A DNA stretch of 64,000 bases. Origin: Lethocerus indicus. Taxonomy: Eukaryota; Arthropoda; Insecta; Hemiptera; Belostomatidae. Both the position numbers and the translations under genes were made by a program. Location: NCBI GenBank assembly GCA_019843655.1, contig JACDQD010000002.1, positions 17,755,154 through 17,819,153 of the forward strand, read 5' to 3'. Each line of letters starts with the position of its first letter. The stretch's first letter is position 1. The notes under the pieces are model-generated. The model did no database searches and was not told the origin of the DNA. It was given only the letters and a program-made list of their open reading frames with translations. Shown piece after piece: positions 14,146 through 26,512 of the stretch.

Positions 14146-14559
14146 ATGGCCAGTAGAGACCACGTGACCCTCTTTGAGCGCGAGACGTTATTAAGGAATT
14201 ACTTTGAAGCATTCGAGACAATTCGCAGGAGTGTCGCTGGCGAAGATTCGCGGGTTGAAGCCGAAGGCGGGAATGGGCCCACGATGAGGAGGAACGATTC
14301 GGTTCAGAACGAAAGTTTGACGAGCCAGTCGGCAGGCACTGGCATATTGAGAGCAGAACTCTCGCAAATGCCCACCAGAATGAAGAATCAAATACAAAAA
14401 AATGTCCGACTGTCTAATATGGATTGGGGCGATATTAAAACGGTTTCTGGCCTATGCCTCCAGGGGCGTTGCCATGGAGGTAGAGTTGGGGAGGGTCAGA
14501 AACCCCCAACTTTCCAACATTTCGATGGTGGGTGGGGGGAATCGTCTCGAAATTTTTAA
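14146..14559 (+). CDS. Unrecognised open frame, 137 codons
   Basis: This frame opens with an ATG, runs 137 codons and lies 205 bases beyond the Bruno-3 donor, on the opposite strand within the intron. The predicted product is mostly polar, with a basic middle section, no signal peptide, no membrane segment and no motif I recognise. The last third is Gly-rich and follows the G-rich DNA around 14460-14540. There is no poly(A) signal, splice pattern or paralogue in the window to support expression. A chance open frame in moderately GC-rich DNA is the simplest explanation. Confidence 0.13.
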   Translation: MASRDHVTLFERETLLRNYFEAFETIRRSVAGEDSRVEAEGGNGPTMRRNDSVQNESLTSQSAGTGILRAELSQMPTRMKNQIQKNVRLSNMDWGDIKTVSGLCLQGRCHGGRVGEGQKPPTFQHFDGGWGESSRNF

Positions 14560-14763
14560 TTCTTCGATATCGTTCCATTCGTCCAATTATTGACATGTTA
14601 ATATAATAACTTTAATACTTTTCTCCGCGCAATCAAACCTGATTGATGTGTATCAGGGAGACTGGTCATATCTTAATATAAATATTGACAATATATCCGA
14701 TCAAGCAAATTAGATATATTCGAATAGCACATACGTCAAGAGTTAAACAAATGTTGGCCAAAC

Positions 14764-14995
14764 CTTTGTGCATTCCGGTGAACTTGTCCTTCAGAACGGT
14801 GAATTCGTAAATCTGACCGAATTCCTCGAACATCGGTCTGAGATGTTCCTCCGTGAGGTGGCGGGGAATCTGTCCGACGAAGAGCTTGAGGGCATCGCTG
14901 CCCGGGGACGGGGTGCCGCAGCCGTAGCTCCCCTGAGAGCCCGTGCTACTTCCGCACCCTCGCCCGTTCATCGTCGCCGTTGTAGGGATCAGCAT
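14764..14995 (-). CDS. bru3: First coding exon of a Bruno-3/CELF RNA-binding protein
   Basis: This exon encodes the N-terminus of a CELF/Bruno-like regulator of splicing and translation, a nuclear and cytoplasmic protein that binds GU-rich RNA through three RRMs. Translation from the ATG at 14995 gives 77 residues. The leader is Gly/Ser/Cys-rich (residues 10-33). The first half of RRM1 follows: RNP2 (LFVGQI, residues 38-43), PRHL, the helix around MFEEFG, then [13 protein letters not shown]. The reading frame continues to a splice donor read on the minus strand as AAAG|GTTTGG (intron begins at 14763), splitting the Gly codon that precedes RNP1. RNP1 therefore lies in the next exon, which is not in the window. 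A TGA lies in frame four codons before the ATG, supporting this start, although the second Met (residue 9) is possible. The CELF3/4/5/6-type insect orthologue is Bruno-3; an assignment to another Bruno paralogue is less likely but not excluded. Confidence 0.87.
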
Positions 14996-16100
14996 CTTCT
15001 CTACCGGTCACTGACACTGGAACTCCCTTATACCCCCGGAACGGCTAGACGTTCCCGCGGACCACTGTCTGAGCTTATGTGTGAGAGTACGTAATTCTAG
15101 TCGCGCTAATCTAATTAGCGAGGAGCATTCTCTCCCTATCCCCCTTTCTCCTCTTATCTTTCACGGGTGGCTTGGGTCCATAAATTATTGTCGGTTATCG
15201 ATTGGCCGCTCTTCTGTACGGCGAGATATGAGTCACCGGAGTTTTTCTTTTGTCTCTCGTGATATCGCCCCCGGATCAAAACTTGGGAACCGACAGCCCG
15301 TGAGACGTTAGCTTAGAAAAACGTATAAAAATATAATTGATGAGGAACTTCGCTTATAAACGGTACGAATATGTGCCAGACTTTTCGTTGCCTTAGAGAC
15401 TAGAAGATTGCGGTTATCACAGTCGTATTCGGGAGGGGACGGCCTCGGTCGAGTCGGTCTGCTCGGTTAGTAATAATCGGTTAGGATAAAAGGGGGTAGC
15501 ACTACGTGACGGCACTATAAGGAGAGCCGAGTCCAATGCGCAAAATCACAACCCTTTTACGGGCGTAACACCTGTTAGAGGCTAGGACAGCGAGTCCACC
15601 TTCATTCAGCTCGACTCTGTTCAACGGACCGACACCGACGATTCTTTAACGCTTTTGTGAGAAGGGCACCCACAGATGGACACACAGAAAAACACAGATC
15701 TAACTACCACATAAAATGTAGACTTAACCACTACGACATTGATATACGACGAGACAACACACTGAACGACTAAAATTTTTGCGTTTCTAAACTACTGGTT
15801 TTACTATAAAATAAACACGGACACCGGACTAGACAAATACAAAGACTGACGCACAACACAACAAACGTGAGTTTAGTTCTGGCGTCCCCTCCTGGCTAGG
15901 GACGCTTCTCAGTCACCCCTCCAGCCAGCGTCGCTCCCCACCCCCTCTTCAATTAAACTACCCCTACCAGCGGCGGCCATTCAGCCCCCGCCCTCTACTA
16001 CCCGACCTACGCATTTACGCCCGCACGAATCTCGCTCCACGTGAAATACACGTGATGACATAATAATCGTCGCTTATCCGGCTCAAGCCAATCATCGAGC
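14996..16100 (-). promoter_or_regulatory. Presumed 5' leader and upstream region of Bruno-3
   Basis: This is the sequence upstream of the Bruno-3 start on the minus strand. It is GC-richer than its surroundings between 15000 and 16030. On the minus strand a TATAAG lies about 35 bases before the ATG, with a TCAGT initiator-like motif between them, but the spacing of about 20 bases is short for a functional TATA/initiator pair. An upstream non-coding exon with its own promoter is equally possible. Two CACGTG sites near 16038-16054 are the clearest protein-binding motifs. Confidence 0.3.
16038..16054. promoter_or_regulatory. Paired CACGTG E-boxes, 11 bp apart
   Basis: Two perfect palindromic E-boxes, 16038-16043 and 16049-16054, start 11 bp apart, about one helical turn, and are followed directly by ATGACATAA, a bZIP-like half site. 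CACGTG is the site of bHLH factors such as Myc/Max and Clock/Cycle. They lie about 1 kb upstream of the Bruno-3 start. Confidence 0.4.
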
Positions 16101-16423
16101 TCTGTATTCCATTGCCTATTTTTACTTGCTCACCATTATAGTCGAATCAACACCCTAAAAACCAGCCATCCCTCTACTTCTATCGCCCTGAAAATAATGT
16201 CATTCCGTTTCAAAAAAGTATCTTTATTTAATATCTCTACGGATTTGTAATTCCAAATATGTATCTTCAAAGAAAAAGGGAGGTACGGCATTATAATTCT
16301 TGATAATAAATCTTAATAGAGTAATAATTATCCTTGCATAATGTCAAATGTCTTATAAGCGCCTTCGTCAGCAGTACTTTCACAAATGTTAATTCTTTAT
16401 ATTAAAACAAGAATTTTAATTTC

Positions 16424-17300
16424 GTAAATTTCGTGAGTTTCGGTCTCCTCTCGCTGGTTTGGTATTCTACTAGACCGGATTCGGCTGCTCGCCATCTTCA
16501 GTAGCGGTGAGAGTCACTTTGAATTTTGGGCATCCTCACTACACTGTCACTGTACTGCGGTGGTTGTCTGTTTGTCGTGTGTATATATGTTTATATGTGT
16601 ATATATTTTATCGATGCAAGTGCACCAAACGAACTTTAATTAAGTACATTTCCGCACCACACTCAGGGGGGCACTAGTTTCGCAAAAATCGTTCTTTGAG
16701 TGCACTTGTACCGATAAACTAGTGCCCCCTGAGTGTTGTGCGGCAATGTACTTAATTAAAGTTCGTTTGGTGCATTTGGAGCGATTAACTAGTGCCCCTG
16801 AGTGTAGTGCGGAAATTTACTTAACTGATGTTCGTTGTGTGCACTTGCACTGATTAACTAGATTACTAAAAATAAACTTTTTTCAATAAATTTTGGATCA
16901 ACAGGAAAACTTCGTAAATACACAATACCAGATAGGTTTACTGTCATATATTGAAAGTTGTGACCAGTTGTGTGATCAAATATATATTTGACCGATAACC
17001 CGACAACGACGATTAACAAAATCCCTCCCAACCCACATAAGACAAACAACATTCCCCAGAAACACAATAACAAAAGACATATATATACACACGACAGACA
17101 ACCACCACAGTACAAGTGACAGTGACAGTGCAGTGAGAATGCGCAAAAAACATCAAAAATGCCAAAGGGACTAAGGCTGCTGAGGATGGCGAGCAGCCGA
17201 AACCGGTCTAGCAAAAGACCAAACCAGTGAGAGGAGACAGAAACACACGAAATCTACGGTATTCCGACCCCTCACAGACCAAAAAACAGGTATTCTAAAC
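16424..17300 (+). mobile_element. Copy 2 of long inverted-repeat element, long form with internal 70-bp units
   Basis: The left arm begins GTAAATTTCGTG, then the conserved CTCCTCTCGCTGGTTTGG block; the right arm ends CACAGACCAAAAAACAGG then TATTCTAAAC. Here the inverted similarity reaches further inward than in copy 1: CATCCTCACTACACTGTCAC and GTGTGTATATATG on the left are the reverse complement of matching sequence around 17075-17140. The interior (about 16612-16860) holds one inverted and two direct copies of a 70-bp unit. Flanks of 15 bases (16409-16423 and 17301-17315) match at 13 positions and are a probable decayed target duplication. No open frame of the family is visible. Confidence 0.82.
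16612..16861. repeat. 70-bp unit array inside element copy 2
   Basis: Direct units start at 16712 and 16782 (spacing 70) and a partial third at 16851 (spacing 69); each begins CGATWAACTAG and continues TGCCCCCTGAGTG or a close variant. A further unit at 16612-16680 lies in the opposite orientation, so the array has a built-in inverted junction. The same unit recurs in element copy 4 at 36.8 kb. Confidence 0.85.
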
Positions 17301-18831
17301 AATAATTTTCATTTCCCCACACTAGCACAGCTTCGCCTGTCATATACATTCGAATGGGACCCCGCCGGAAATAGCAACTTTCGTTGCATCTCTTGGGGAT
17401 TTTGTCTGCGAAGATTCCGAGTATCTAGGAAGACACTCAAAATACAACTGGAACCAACATCCAGAATTTAGGCACGGACGCGACCCTACTTGTACCCTTG
17501 GCAAACTAAAAGCTTTCTGTTGTTCAGCGCAAGGTTTACGCACACACACACAAGCTCACGGAATTTGTACTTTATCGGTCCAGGCGATGAGTTTAACATT
17601 ATAGACCCTTAATGAATTAAGTATGAATTAAATCGATGAACTAAATAAATTCAGTTAAAATATAACATGAAACTCTTTAATTACAATCCATATTTATATA
17701 CTTAAAGAAGTAAAAATTGTAGTCCAAATCCGTTTAGACAACCTAAAAAATATCTTAAATATGTCTTATTATATCTATTTCTACTATTAACGAATATTTA
17801 TAACATTTGATAATAATAATACGTGTTTGAGAGACTGAAAGTGGCGTACGCCATTAAGGTGTATATTAATATTCGCCGCAATACAAGGTTAAATGAGTCT
17901 CAAAACTCTGCTTTACGTCGCCTACTAGAATTAGAATTATTATATGCAATTACACTCGCCCCGTCTTTTACAAGAGAAATATATTACCCAAATTTAATTA
18001 TCCCTAACAGCTTTCTTAACTGTAACTAACTTGGAAGGGTTTCTTTAGATTAAAAGAACCCTGAGGAGAAGGGGAAAAGGAGGAGTAAGGACTTCATTTT
18101 GATAATTGAAGACATTAAGTTGGCAAAGCTTGTAGCGTGAGGAAACAACAACACATGCTCCCTTTATCACTTAAACAAATGCTAAGAACCTCCCTCAGGC
18201 TTACTCCTCCGTTTATTTAAACCAGTACCGGGATTCACCAAGTTTACCGCCAAACTACCAAACCGGGATTTATTCTGATAAAGGAGCCCTTTATTTTTAA
18301 TTGTTATTTTAAATTTTATTTCTGATATTCATATTTACAACTATAATTTTCTTCTGTATTCAATTCAAACATTGTTTATATTTCTTCATCGTTATATTAA
18401 GCAGATTTAAAATAACCCCTTGAAAAAATGTCAATGGAAAATATGAAGAACAAATGCGGAGTTATATCTTTTTTCGCATATGGATTACGTCGCGTAAGTC
18501 TCCGCCCAGTTCTGGCAGAGGCCGCAAGATACGAGCATAATTCTGGCTCAAAATCAACTTAACTGAAAACTAAATTGGGGCCAATTCAAGCACACAACAA
18601 TAGACTGCCCCATACACTGGCTTCTATAGTAATTTCTAAAACCGCAATCTTAGTAGCCTTGAAATGGCATATTATAATTATACTTAACAAATATAATAAA
18701 TAATAATTATGGAGCAATCGATTTAAATGAAAAAACAGCAAGTCAATATTTGTAGACTAGTTTTAAAATGATCAGTAAAAAAGAAAAAATTAAAATAATA
18801 ATAAATAAATAATTAATAATAAATTTCAAAC

Positions 18832-18889
18832 GGCGCACTGTGATACTAAACGCAACACACGACTGTGGTGCGTGTTAGTAGTAAACGCC
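18832..18889. repeat. Hairpin repeat, family B copy 1
   Basis: A 58-base imperfect inverted repeat beginning GGCGCACTGTGATACTAA and ending GTAAACGCC. It is clearly related to 26714-26770: both start GGCGCAC, share GATACTA and CGCAACA at the same spacing and end in a complementary GCC arm; the similarity extends into the upstream flank (TTTCAA). A short non-autonomous fold-back repeat is the best description. Confidence 0.6.
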
Positions 18890-21618
18890 TTGAAGTGATG
18901 ATAGATGTATGTTTGTGTTTTATTAGGCTAAATATTATACTATGTTCTTGTTACATTACGTAGATTCCAACCATAATATATCATCATTCGAAACAGAAAA
19001 CGAATAATCAAAATATAAGATAAACTATTGTCGACCACAGTTAAAGAAAGATAAAATGAAATTATTGGACCAATTGCTAAGTATAATTTGATTTTAGACA
19101 ACTGTCTGCTGATTTTTACAACAAATTTCATTGTAGTATTGTAGAGTATTTCAATGTGATATCTCGAACACTTTTTACACTGCACATTCACGGCCAGGGT
19201 GAAAAGTTTGTCCCAAAGCAGGGGAATAATGAAAATCTGCAGAATTACTAACTTCGGATAATCCCAACTCCGGCTCAAATCAATTATTTACCTAGTAAAA
19301 TGTGGCCCAGGAAGAAGGGCCGAGGGGCTAAAAATTGGCGGATGAATAATAGATCGACTCATTAAATTTTCCGAAGGGTACGTGAGTTAAGAATAGAAAA
19401 ACTCGTTAAACAGCCCTGTTGAATAAACGAAGATGTAAAAGAGGATTAATTAGAACCCGTTTACTTTATTTTTCTTACAACTTGTATCATGCCGGTTGAG
19501 CTCAGAGTGAAGAGGATAAATTAAGAATTTGTATTGATCACCAGAAAAAAAAGTACTTTAAAATCATTCTGTGGTGGATTGTACAAATTGCTATTGCTAT
19601 TGTCAGCTAACCCATTTGTCCCATATTCGGCCGGAATTTGAGACTGTTTCAAAAGGACTCAACACAAAAATTATAACATATATGCAGCTACACACAAATT
19701 GAATGTGGCGGTAGGTAGGAAATTAGTCGGGAATTTTTATTCGTCCGAATTCCAACGGGGGCTTTTCAGGGCCGGGAAATGACCGCCACTTCGGACACAA
19801 GTTCAATAAGCTCTTGGCGGCATAAAACCGCGGTGCCGACCGCCCCGGCGAAATCGGTTAGGGTCGGCCTTTTGCGCGTTTTTATTTTTTACACCGACAA
19901 AGAGATACCATAGAAAATCAATTCGACTATAAACGTGACCCGGAATGTGGGCGTGTATTTGTTATATGTAACTGTCCGATGGGCGCATTACGCTAGAATG
20001 GGCACGTGTTTTATCTCCCCGACGCCACCCAGTTTGTATTGCGACCAGATGTGCATTTAAAAGCCGAAAACAGGGGAAAAAAAGACTTTCGATTAGTCTC
20101 GCGTTATAATACTGGACTCAATGAATATAGAGTTGTTTACTGACTTTATGAAAATAAATTCATGGATTTTTCCTCACCAGTTACTTTCAATATGCTTAGC
20201 CCTTCTTGCTTATGCCACAATTGGAGTTTAATAGTGCCTAGATTTTTTTATTTTGTTTTTACTCTTTTTCACTCGTTTCTTGTAGCGTCAAATAGTACTC
20301 GTAAGAGAACTCGAAATTTGTAACCATGATATTATAATTATTTTATTCTAAAACATTTTTAATTTCAAAATACTTTTCGTGAAGAAAGGCCATATAAAGG
20401 ATCTAATTCCTGTCTCAATCTCAGGCCTGAAGTTTTAGTTGAAAGGATTTCGATACTTCCGGGGTTGAAAACGAGCTCCTTGCAGCTGGTGTCCTTTCTC
20501 TTTCCTGCTTGTTCACTGAATACCTTCATTAGAAGGCGACCCACATAGTTTGAGCTCGAGGCTAGTGGACTGGGAAAAATAAATGCAGAACATAACAAAG
20601 CAAGTAATTCATTTAATTGTACACCTAATGATATTATTATTCGTTGGCCTGACAATTTGTATCAGATTCCTTCCTGGAGAATTCCAACTTTCTACCAATA
20701 CTGTGTATAACAAAATTCAGTAATATTACTTGGAGACAGTTCCGAATATATAACTGGGAAAGAATGTTGCACAATACTGAAATGTACTCTTCCTTTTGGC
20801 AAATAATTCGACAAATTCATAATATCAAGAGCGGCAAGGCAATCGATATGGGAATAATAACGTTCTAACTGAACGTGGAAAGTGTTGAGTAATTGTCGGT
20901 CTGTCTTCATGAACTCAATTACAGTGGGACGGCCCCGAAATCGCTTCCTCGCGCGATGTTAGATCGTTATCGGTAATTCGTTAGACTGCGACGTCCACGT
21001 TATTTCCTCGGGCTGTGAGAGTCGGAAAATTGGTCAAGCACGACATTCTATTAAGGCTGCTCTGATTATTTTTTACCGCTTTTTCTGGAAAAAGTTTTTT
21101 TTTTGCTCTTTAATATTGCTGTCACGCTACCAACCTACACAGAGCCCACAGATCCTAGTCCCAGCGCGCAAGACCACAATGCAGGAAAATGCTTAGGGAA
21201 CGGCCTATCGCCGACAATTGCACTGAATCGTTGAATCGGCATTTCTTAATGAAGTTATTTATAACTGCTAGTTTCCTCCCATGATAAAACTCGTGTAACG
21301 GATTCCATTAAACTAACCTGAATGACAGGGTGTATTAAGTCTTCGGGATTTTTTTGTCTCGATACACCGATATTTATTAAATTGCGCCGCAAAAATCGCG
21401 AGAAAACTCTAAACATGTTTTTCGGGAGAAAATATGAAGGGCTTTTAAGGTGTGTATCATAAAAATGGGAACAGGTTTTAAAGGGGGCGGGATATAGATA
21501 AAGGCACTTAGACTACCATCGGGCGCACCTGCTCCCGCCAGCCACCGCCCGACACTTCGCCACGTCCGCTCTCCAACCAGTCACAAACCAGTTAGTCATT
21601 TCCCTAAAAACATACATC

Positions 21619-21624
<6 letters not shown>

Positions 21625-21661
<37 letters not shown>
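21625..21661. repeat. (TA)n microsatellite
   Basis: About 18 uninterrupted TA dinucleotides following TATATG. Confidence 0.97.
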
Positions 21662-21663
<2 letters not shown>

Positions 21664-24238
21664 GACGATTTTATTGGTACATGCACGTATTGTAGGTATA
21701 AAAAACAATAAATTTCTATCCGCTTGCTAAGCGGTTACCCGGCATCGATAGCTGTCACATTACCCGTTGAGTTTAGTATTATTTTCTTAATACTTGGAAA
21801 CTTCTGACATTATTTTACCTTTTGCTCTTTGTGTATAAGAAAGCCAGAATTAAATAGAATGTTTAAAATCAAAATGAGAATTCTATAACATAATTATGGG
21901 TATAAAGAATCAAAATGATTTAAACTTGCTTAGAATCACTTCTAACCAAAAATAAGGTATGTACGGAAATTGAAATAATAATTACATTAACATTTTTGAA
22001 TGTTTTACAAAAAGGACCAGAAATATTGTTACATAGTATGCCAGCCTGTTAGGTTTCCGCTTCAGTTTTCCGGAGGCCGAACCCGAAATGCTAATTGGCC
22101 GACTTAGGAGTGGGCCCAACCTTGAAGGCGGCCGCCCGTTCGTGCGATCACTGATAGAAAGAAAGAAAGACCAAGACAGGCCCTGTCCCAACTTTTTATT
22201 TTATTTTTTTAATGCTAGTTTTAACTCCTCCGCTCACTCCTGCCGCCCTCTCACTAGCTCGCTCCCTCCATCCCTCCCTCACCCCCTCTAATTCCTCTCA
22301 CTCTCTTTCTCTCCCTTTCTATCTTTCCGTCCAATGACCCGTCGAGTACTCTTCACTCTTTTCCCTTTTGTGCTCCTTTCCACCCTTCTCCTCCATTAAT
22401 TACACGCTCTTCTAATACTTCCTTACACCCTTTCAGAGGAAGGCTGGGCTCCATAGGCTGATGAACCCTCGGCGTGGCTCCACGTCAAACGCGACCTTTT
22501 TTTTGCCAAACTGCTAACTTCGACACGAAATCATAAAGTAATATAATGGAAAATATAACAGAGACTTAAAATCAGAAAGACGTTGAAATAAGAAACTGCA
22601 CTTGGTCCTATAGAAATAAGATATTATTATTTTTTCCGGAATTACTATGCATTGTACAAAAGCCAACTAATAATATTAATGACGATTATATCTTTAATTT
22701 GATCTTTTATCAGCAATTGCTCCAGAAAATAAGATTTAAGATATAATCGGATTTGTGAGTTTCACCGCCATGAACGTAATTCATGTTCTCAGAATAAATG
22801 TGCCCGTCAACGTTGATCAATGGTCCTAATTTTCGCAGTCATGCAAGATATGTCATTCCCTTGTGTTATTCCTCTGTCAGATTACAATTAAATCCACAAT
22901 ATATCGATACTGATTCTGTTACTGTTGGCAAACGTCCAGTAGCCCGTTGCCCAGCGATTTCAATTTTCGACCGGACATTTCAAATAGTTTCAGACTTCGT
23001 TTCAATGCGATGAATCCCACTTCGTTTGAATATCTCCAATATGAGCGTACGCACGTCTATCAGTCAGCCGTACTCCTATCAAGAGTGTTTTTGTAATATA
23101 TTCCAGACAACCGAGAATCTAAGTACCAGACTGCACTTGTGCAATATCACAGAATGTACTGTACATAGAGGACTAGAATTGTGCCTTTTATCTCAAGTAC
23201 AAGATATGGAAAGCGGAAAGTATTTCGGTTTACTTCGTTGATGCGTTCGTATATTGTGAAGCCAGCCTGCCGCACAAATTTATTCGGGGTTTGTATTAAG
23301 AATGGTGTCATAAAATAATCGAGTAATATCTTTCACCCACACGATAAGACGGTTTTAAATTTTAATCCGCTTCAACCCAAAAACTAGGTGCGGTAGGGTA
23401 TTATCAAAATGGAAAGAGTTACTTGGAAAGGGGGGTAAAGCGGTGTTTGCACACTCGGGGTCCCGGATCGGAAGACCTTATCTGGTCGGGCGAAGAAAAA
23501 ACGCTGTCCGGCGGTAGAGTTAAGGATCTCTCGCGTGCCGGCCTCCTGCGGACAATATATCCGTGGGAGCTATCGGGGATGGTGCCGCCCTCATTAGAGA
23601 GACCCGGCGCTCACTCACATTTCTCACCTCTTTTATCCAGCTCTCACATCGCCCCCTCGCCCATCTCCGGCCCGATTGCGACCGGCAAAATAAACTTGCC
23701 GCCCGCATTTATGAACACCGATTTTTAATTGCGGCCAAAGGAACAAACGGCGAAATAAAGGCGTCATCGGCACAGAATACGGCGGTGAATTTTGTATTCT
23801 ACCGAAAGGTAGGTGTAATGATTTAAATGTAAGTCGAATGAAAGGAGAGAAACATATCTCTATTACCATTTCAAACTAAATCGTTACATATTATTATTTA
23901 ATAGATAGCCTGTAATTGTCCGAGAGTAGGAGAAGGTGAAAAACCGATACCATTATTATTATATAGTAATTCGTACAACTGAGATTGGAGAATCAATTAC
24001 ATCAAGACCTCGAATAAACCATTCCGGCGTGAAACAGACAATTGTAAATGTGGGTCGGACAGGGGCGTACGAACTGTCGATAGGAAGTAGGAGTTGTTTT
24101 TTTTTTCTAAAGGTGAGCAGAGCACTCATCGCTGGCGCACAACAGCTCAAGGGGGAAGATCTGTTGTGTAGGAAGGCCCAGATTGGCAAGCTCCGGGGAT
24201 TTTCGCCGCGTTGTCGGAAACAATGAAGGCAAAGCCGA

Positions 24239-24268
24239 GGGGGCGGGTGGGTGGTTTTGGGGACGGGA
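24239..24268 (+). other. Potential G-quadruplex
   Basis: Five G tracts of three or more (G5, G3, G3, G4, G3) with loops of 1, 1, 7 and 2 bases. This meets the usual four-tract rule on the plus strand. Confidence 0.7.
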
Positions 24269-24844
24269 GGAAGGCTCGGCGAGAGGGAGAGTGATGCCGG
24301 GCCGGAGCCGGAATTATTCTAGCAGAGTAGTAGACTGCAAACACGGGCCCGCCACCGCCAGTCTATGCCGGTGGTGGGGAGGCCGCCCGTGTTGTGAGTC
24401 ACACTCGGAACTACCCTACCGCAAGCCCCTTGTCAACTGATCGATACCCCTACCCCTCCTTCAGCCGCCCACCCCGACAAACTCACTACTACATCCGACC
24501 CCTCACGCACACCTAACCCTGCACATTGCCTCACCCACGCACAACCGCCCTCGTTGCATTTTCCCTCGGATAAAACCCGGCACCCTCTAAACCTGGCCCA
24601 CCACCGGCGGCGGTTCATCGACCCCGGTGTCCCAACAACCACGATTTCCACCATTCTAGGCCTACACTAATTCCCTATCATAACGCCAGCCAAATTCACT
24701 TTTTCTCTGCTATTTATAGATCGTTTACTAATGTCATTAATACAATGTAAATTGCTTTCCTCTAATGCTATACTCGTGAGTCCTTGAGTTGAAGAAAAAA
24801 TAAAATACGCTTCGAAAAACAGAAAGCACAGATTCCACTTATGG

Positions 24845-24888
24845 ATTATACTTTATTTAAGACTCTTAAGTCTTAAATAAAGTATAAT
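24845..24888. repeat. Perfect hairpin, 20-bp stem
   Basis: Arms of 20 bases (24845-24864 and 24869-24888) are exact reverse complements around a 4-base loop, CTTA. No flanking duplication is visible. Confidence 0.95.
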
Positions 24889-26500
24889 GTATGATGATAA
24901 CTGCTTAAAAAAAAACATGGCACATCAGGACACGAGAACTCCAAATTGTTATGCCTGGCAAATATTAATGAAGTTTGTTTAATTCTTTACAATAAAAATA
25001 TGTACGATTTAACATAAAAAGCATTAAAAACGACGTAAAAGGAGTTTCCATTTTTTATTTCACTCTTAAAACGACGTTTGTTATAATACCTATTATAACA
25101 AATATATAATAATAATAACAAACCGATACCTATAGCTTAAAATAATTCTCACTTCATTTGACTCATAACTGCCTAAGTAATATTATATAGCCATTATTCA
25201 CCGTTATTCATTTAGTAAAAATACTAGTGTTCACATAGCCACATTAGAAAATGTTTCTAAAACTAATCAAAAATGCACCTGATCCGCAATATGAAACATT
25301 ATTATACAATCCAAGAAATAGGCGATATGAGCGTAAATTACCAGAACTGAACCTTAACATACTGCAGGGTCGACGGTGGGTATATACCGTAGTTTTCGCT
25401 GGCCGGAAATCACGCGAGGTTAAAATTTATCCGAGCAAAATCTGACCAGCGCACTTATTACTGTTGAGGTAACGTTGGCTTTAGGGCACCAATCAATTAG
25501 ACATTGGCTAGCCTAACCCCGCACTCTCCGCTCACGCTTTTACCGGTGCAATACCGGTCGCTGAACAATTAAGCCCAATGTTTGCCAAACGAGTTGGCTC
25601 TTTCTAATTATTCAAGTTTTAATTCAACTGCCTCAACCACACTTTCATTCCTCATATCTTCTTCAGACTAGTATAAAACCACTATGGTTTGTAAATGCAT
25701 ATGAGTTGTTTTTCATTATAAAAGGTTTTGCGCGAATGTTTCGAAATATTATCACCCGTGAAATGTTATAAGTTGAAGTACTCTTATATTACATAGAAAG
25801 AAGGAATAAAGCAGAATGATACATTTCCTTAATCATGAGTTCCATCTATGTGTGCCAAACTTAAATTCAAATAAATCCAATTCTACATTAATATTTCCAG
25901 GCAATTATATGGCGTAACTGGAGTTAAAGGCGAGTTGCGAGAAAATAATAAATTAAAGAAAATAATTTTACAGGAGCTGCGTGAGAAAAAATTAATAAAT
26001 AGAATAATAAAGATCAACTCGTTAATTAAGGGTTAAGAATAAAAAGCTTAACAGTGAAACCTCCAAAATATAATATTTTAACAGTCATGGGCAGTGGAAA
26101 AAATAAATAATTAAGATTAATAATAACGTTTCCATTTCCGTTGGTAAACAAAGCAGGGATATTCTGCTGGATATAATCCGCCTTTAGTTTGAAAACAATT
26201 CGTCTTCATAAGTGAGAGGGTAGATTTGGAGGCGAGAACTGCCAAAAAATAAAATAAACTCTCCCTATAATTCCAGTGGAGTTTCCTTCCCCGGCACATC
26301 CCCCAACATCATCCCACTTCCCTTTCGCTCTTCCTTACCCGAGCTTCAAAAGCATTTTACTGTATCATTTTGTTTCCACAATTTATTGATTCACTTGGTG
26401 TAGTTTTTGACGTATATTAAAAGGATGAAAATGTATTTGTTTCGTCTGGTCCATACTTTATCAACCACATATTTTACTTAACATTTTCTTTGTTCACAAC

Positions 26501-26512
26501 TTATTTCTTTGT
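26501..26512. repeat. Target-site duplication of element copy 3, left
   Basis: TTATTTCTTTGT, exact match to 26972-26983. Confidence 0.85.

Larger units (their letters stand above)
10055..14763 (-). other. Intronic sequence, right part of the first Bruno-3 intron
   Basis: Continuation of the intron immediately downstream of the Bruno-3 donor. It contains a run of ten G near 11191, a (CCCA)n tract at 12140-12168, an NRF1-like GCGCACGCGCA next to CATAAAAAG near 13677-13692, and a 137-codon unrecognised plus-strand open frame at 14146-14559. No exon of the host gene was recognised. Confidence 0.5.
17293..26500. other. Gene-poor sequence between element copies 2 and 3
   Basis: No convincing exon found. 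Contents include an imperfect hairpin repeat at 18832-18889, a TA microsatellite at 21625-21661, a CT-rich stretch near 22230-22330, GC-rich patches near 23420-23700 and 24180-24660 with a strong G-quadruplex motif at 24239-24268, and a perfect 20-bp-stem hairpin at 24845-24888. Short protein-like open frames (for example 20365-20655 minus, 25251-25445 plus) have no recognisable family. Confidence 0.5.
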
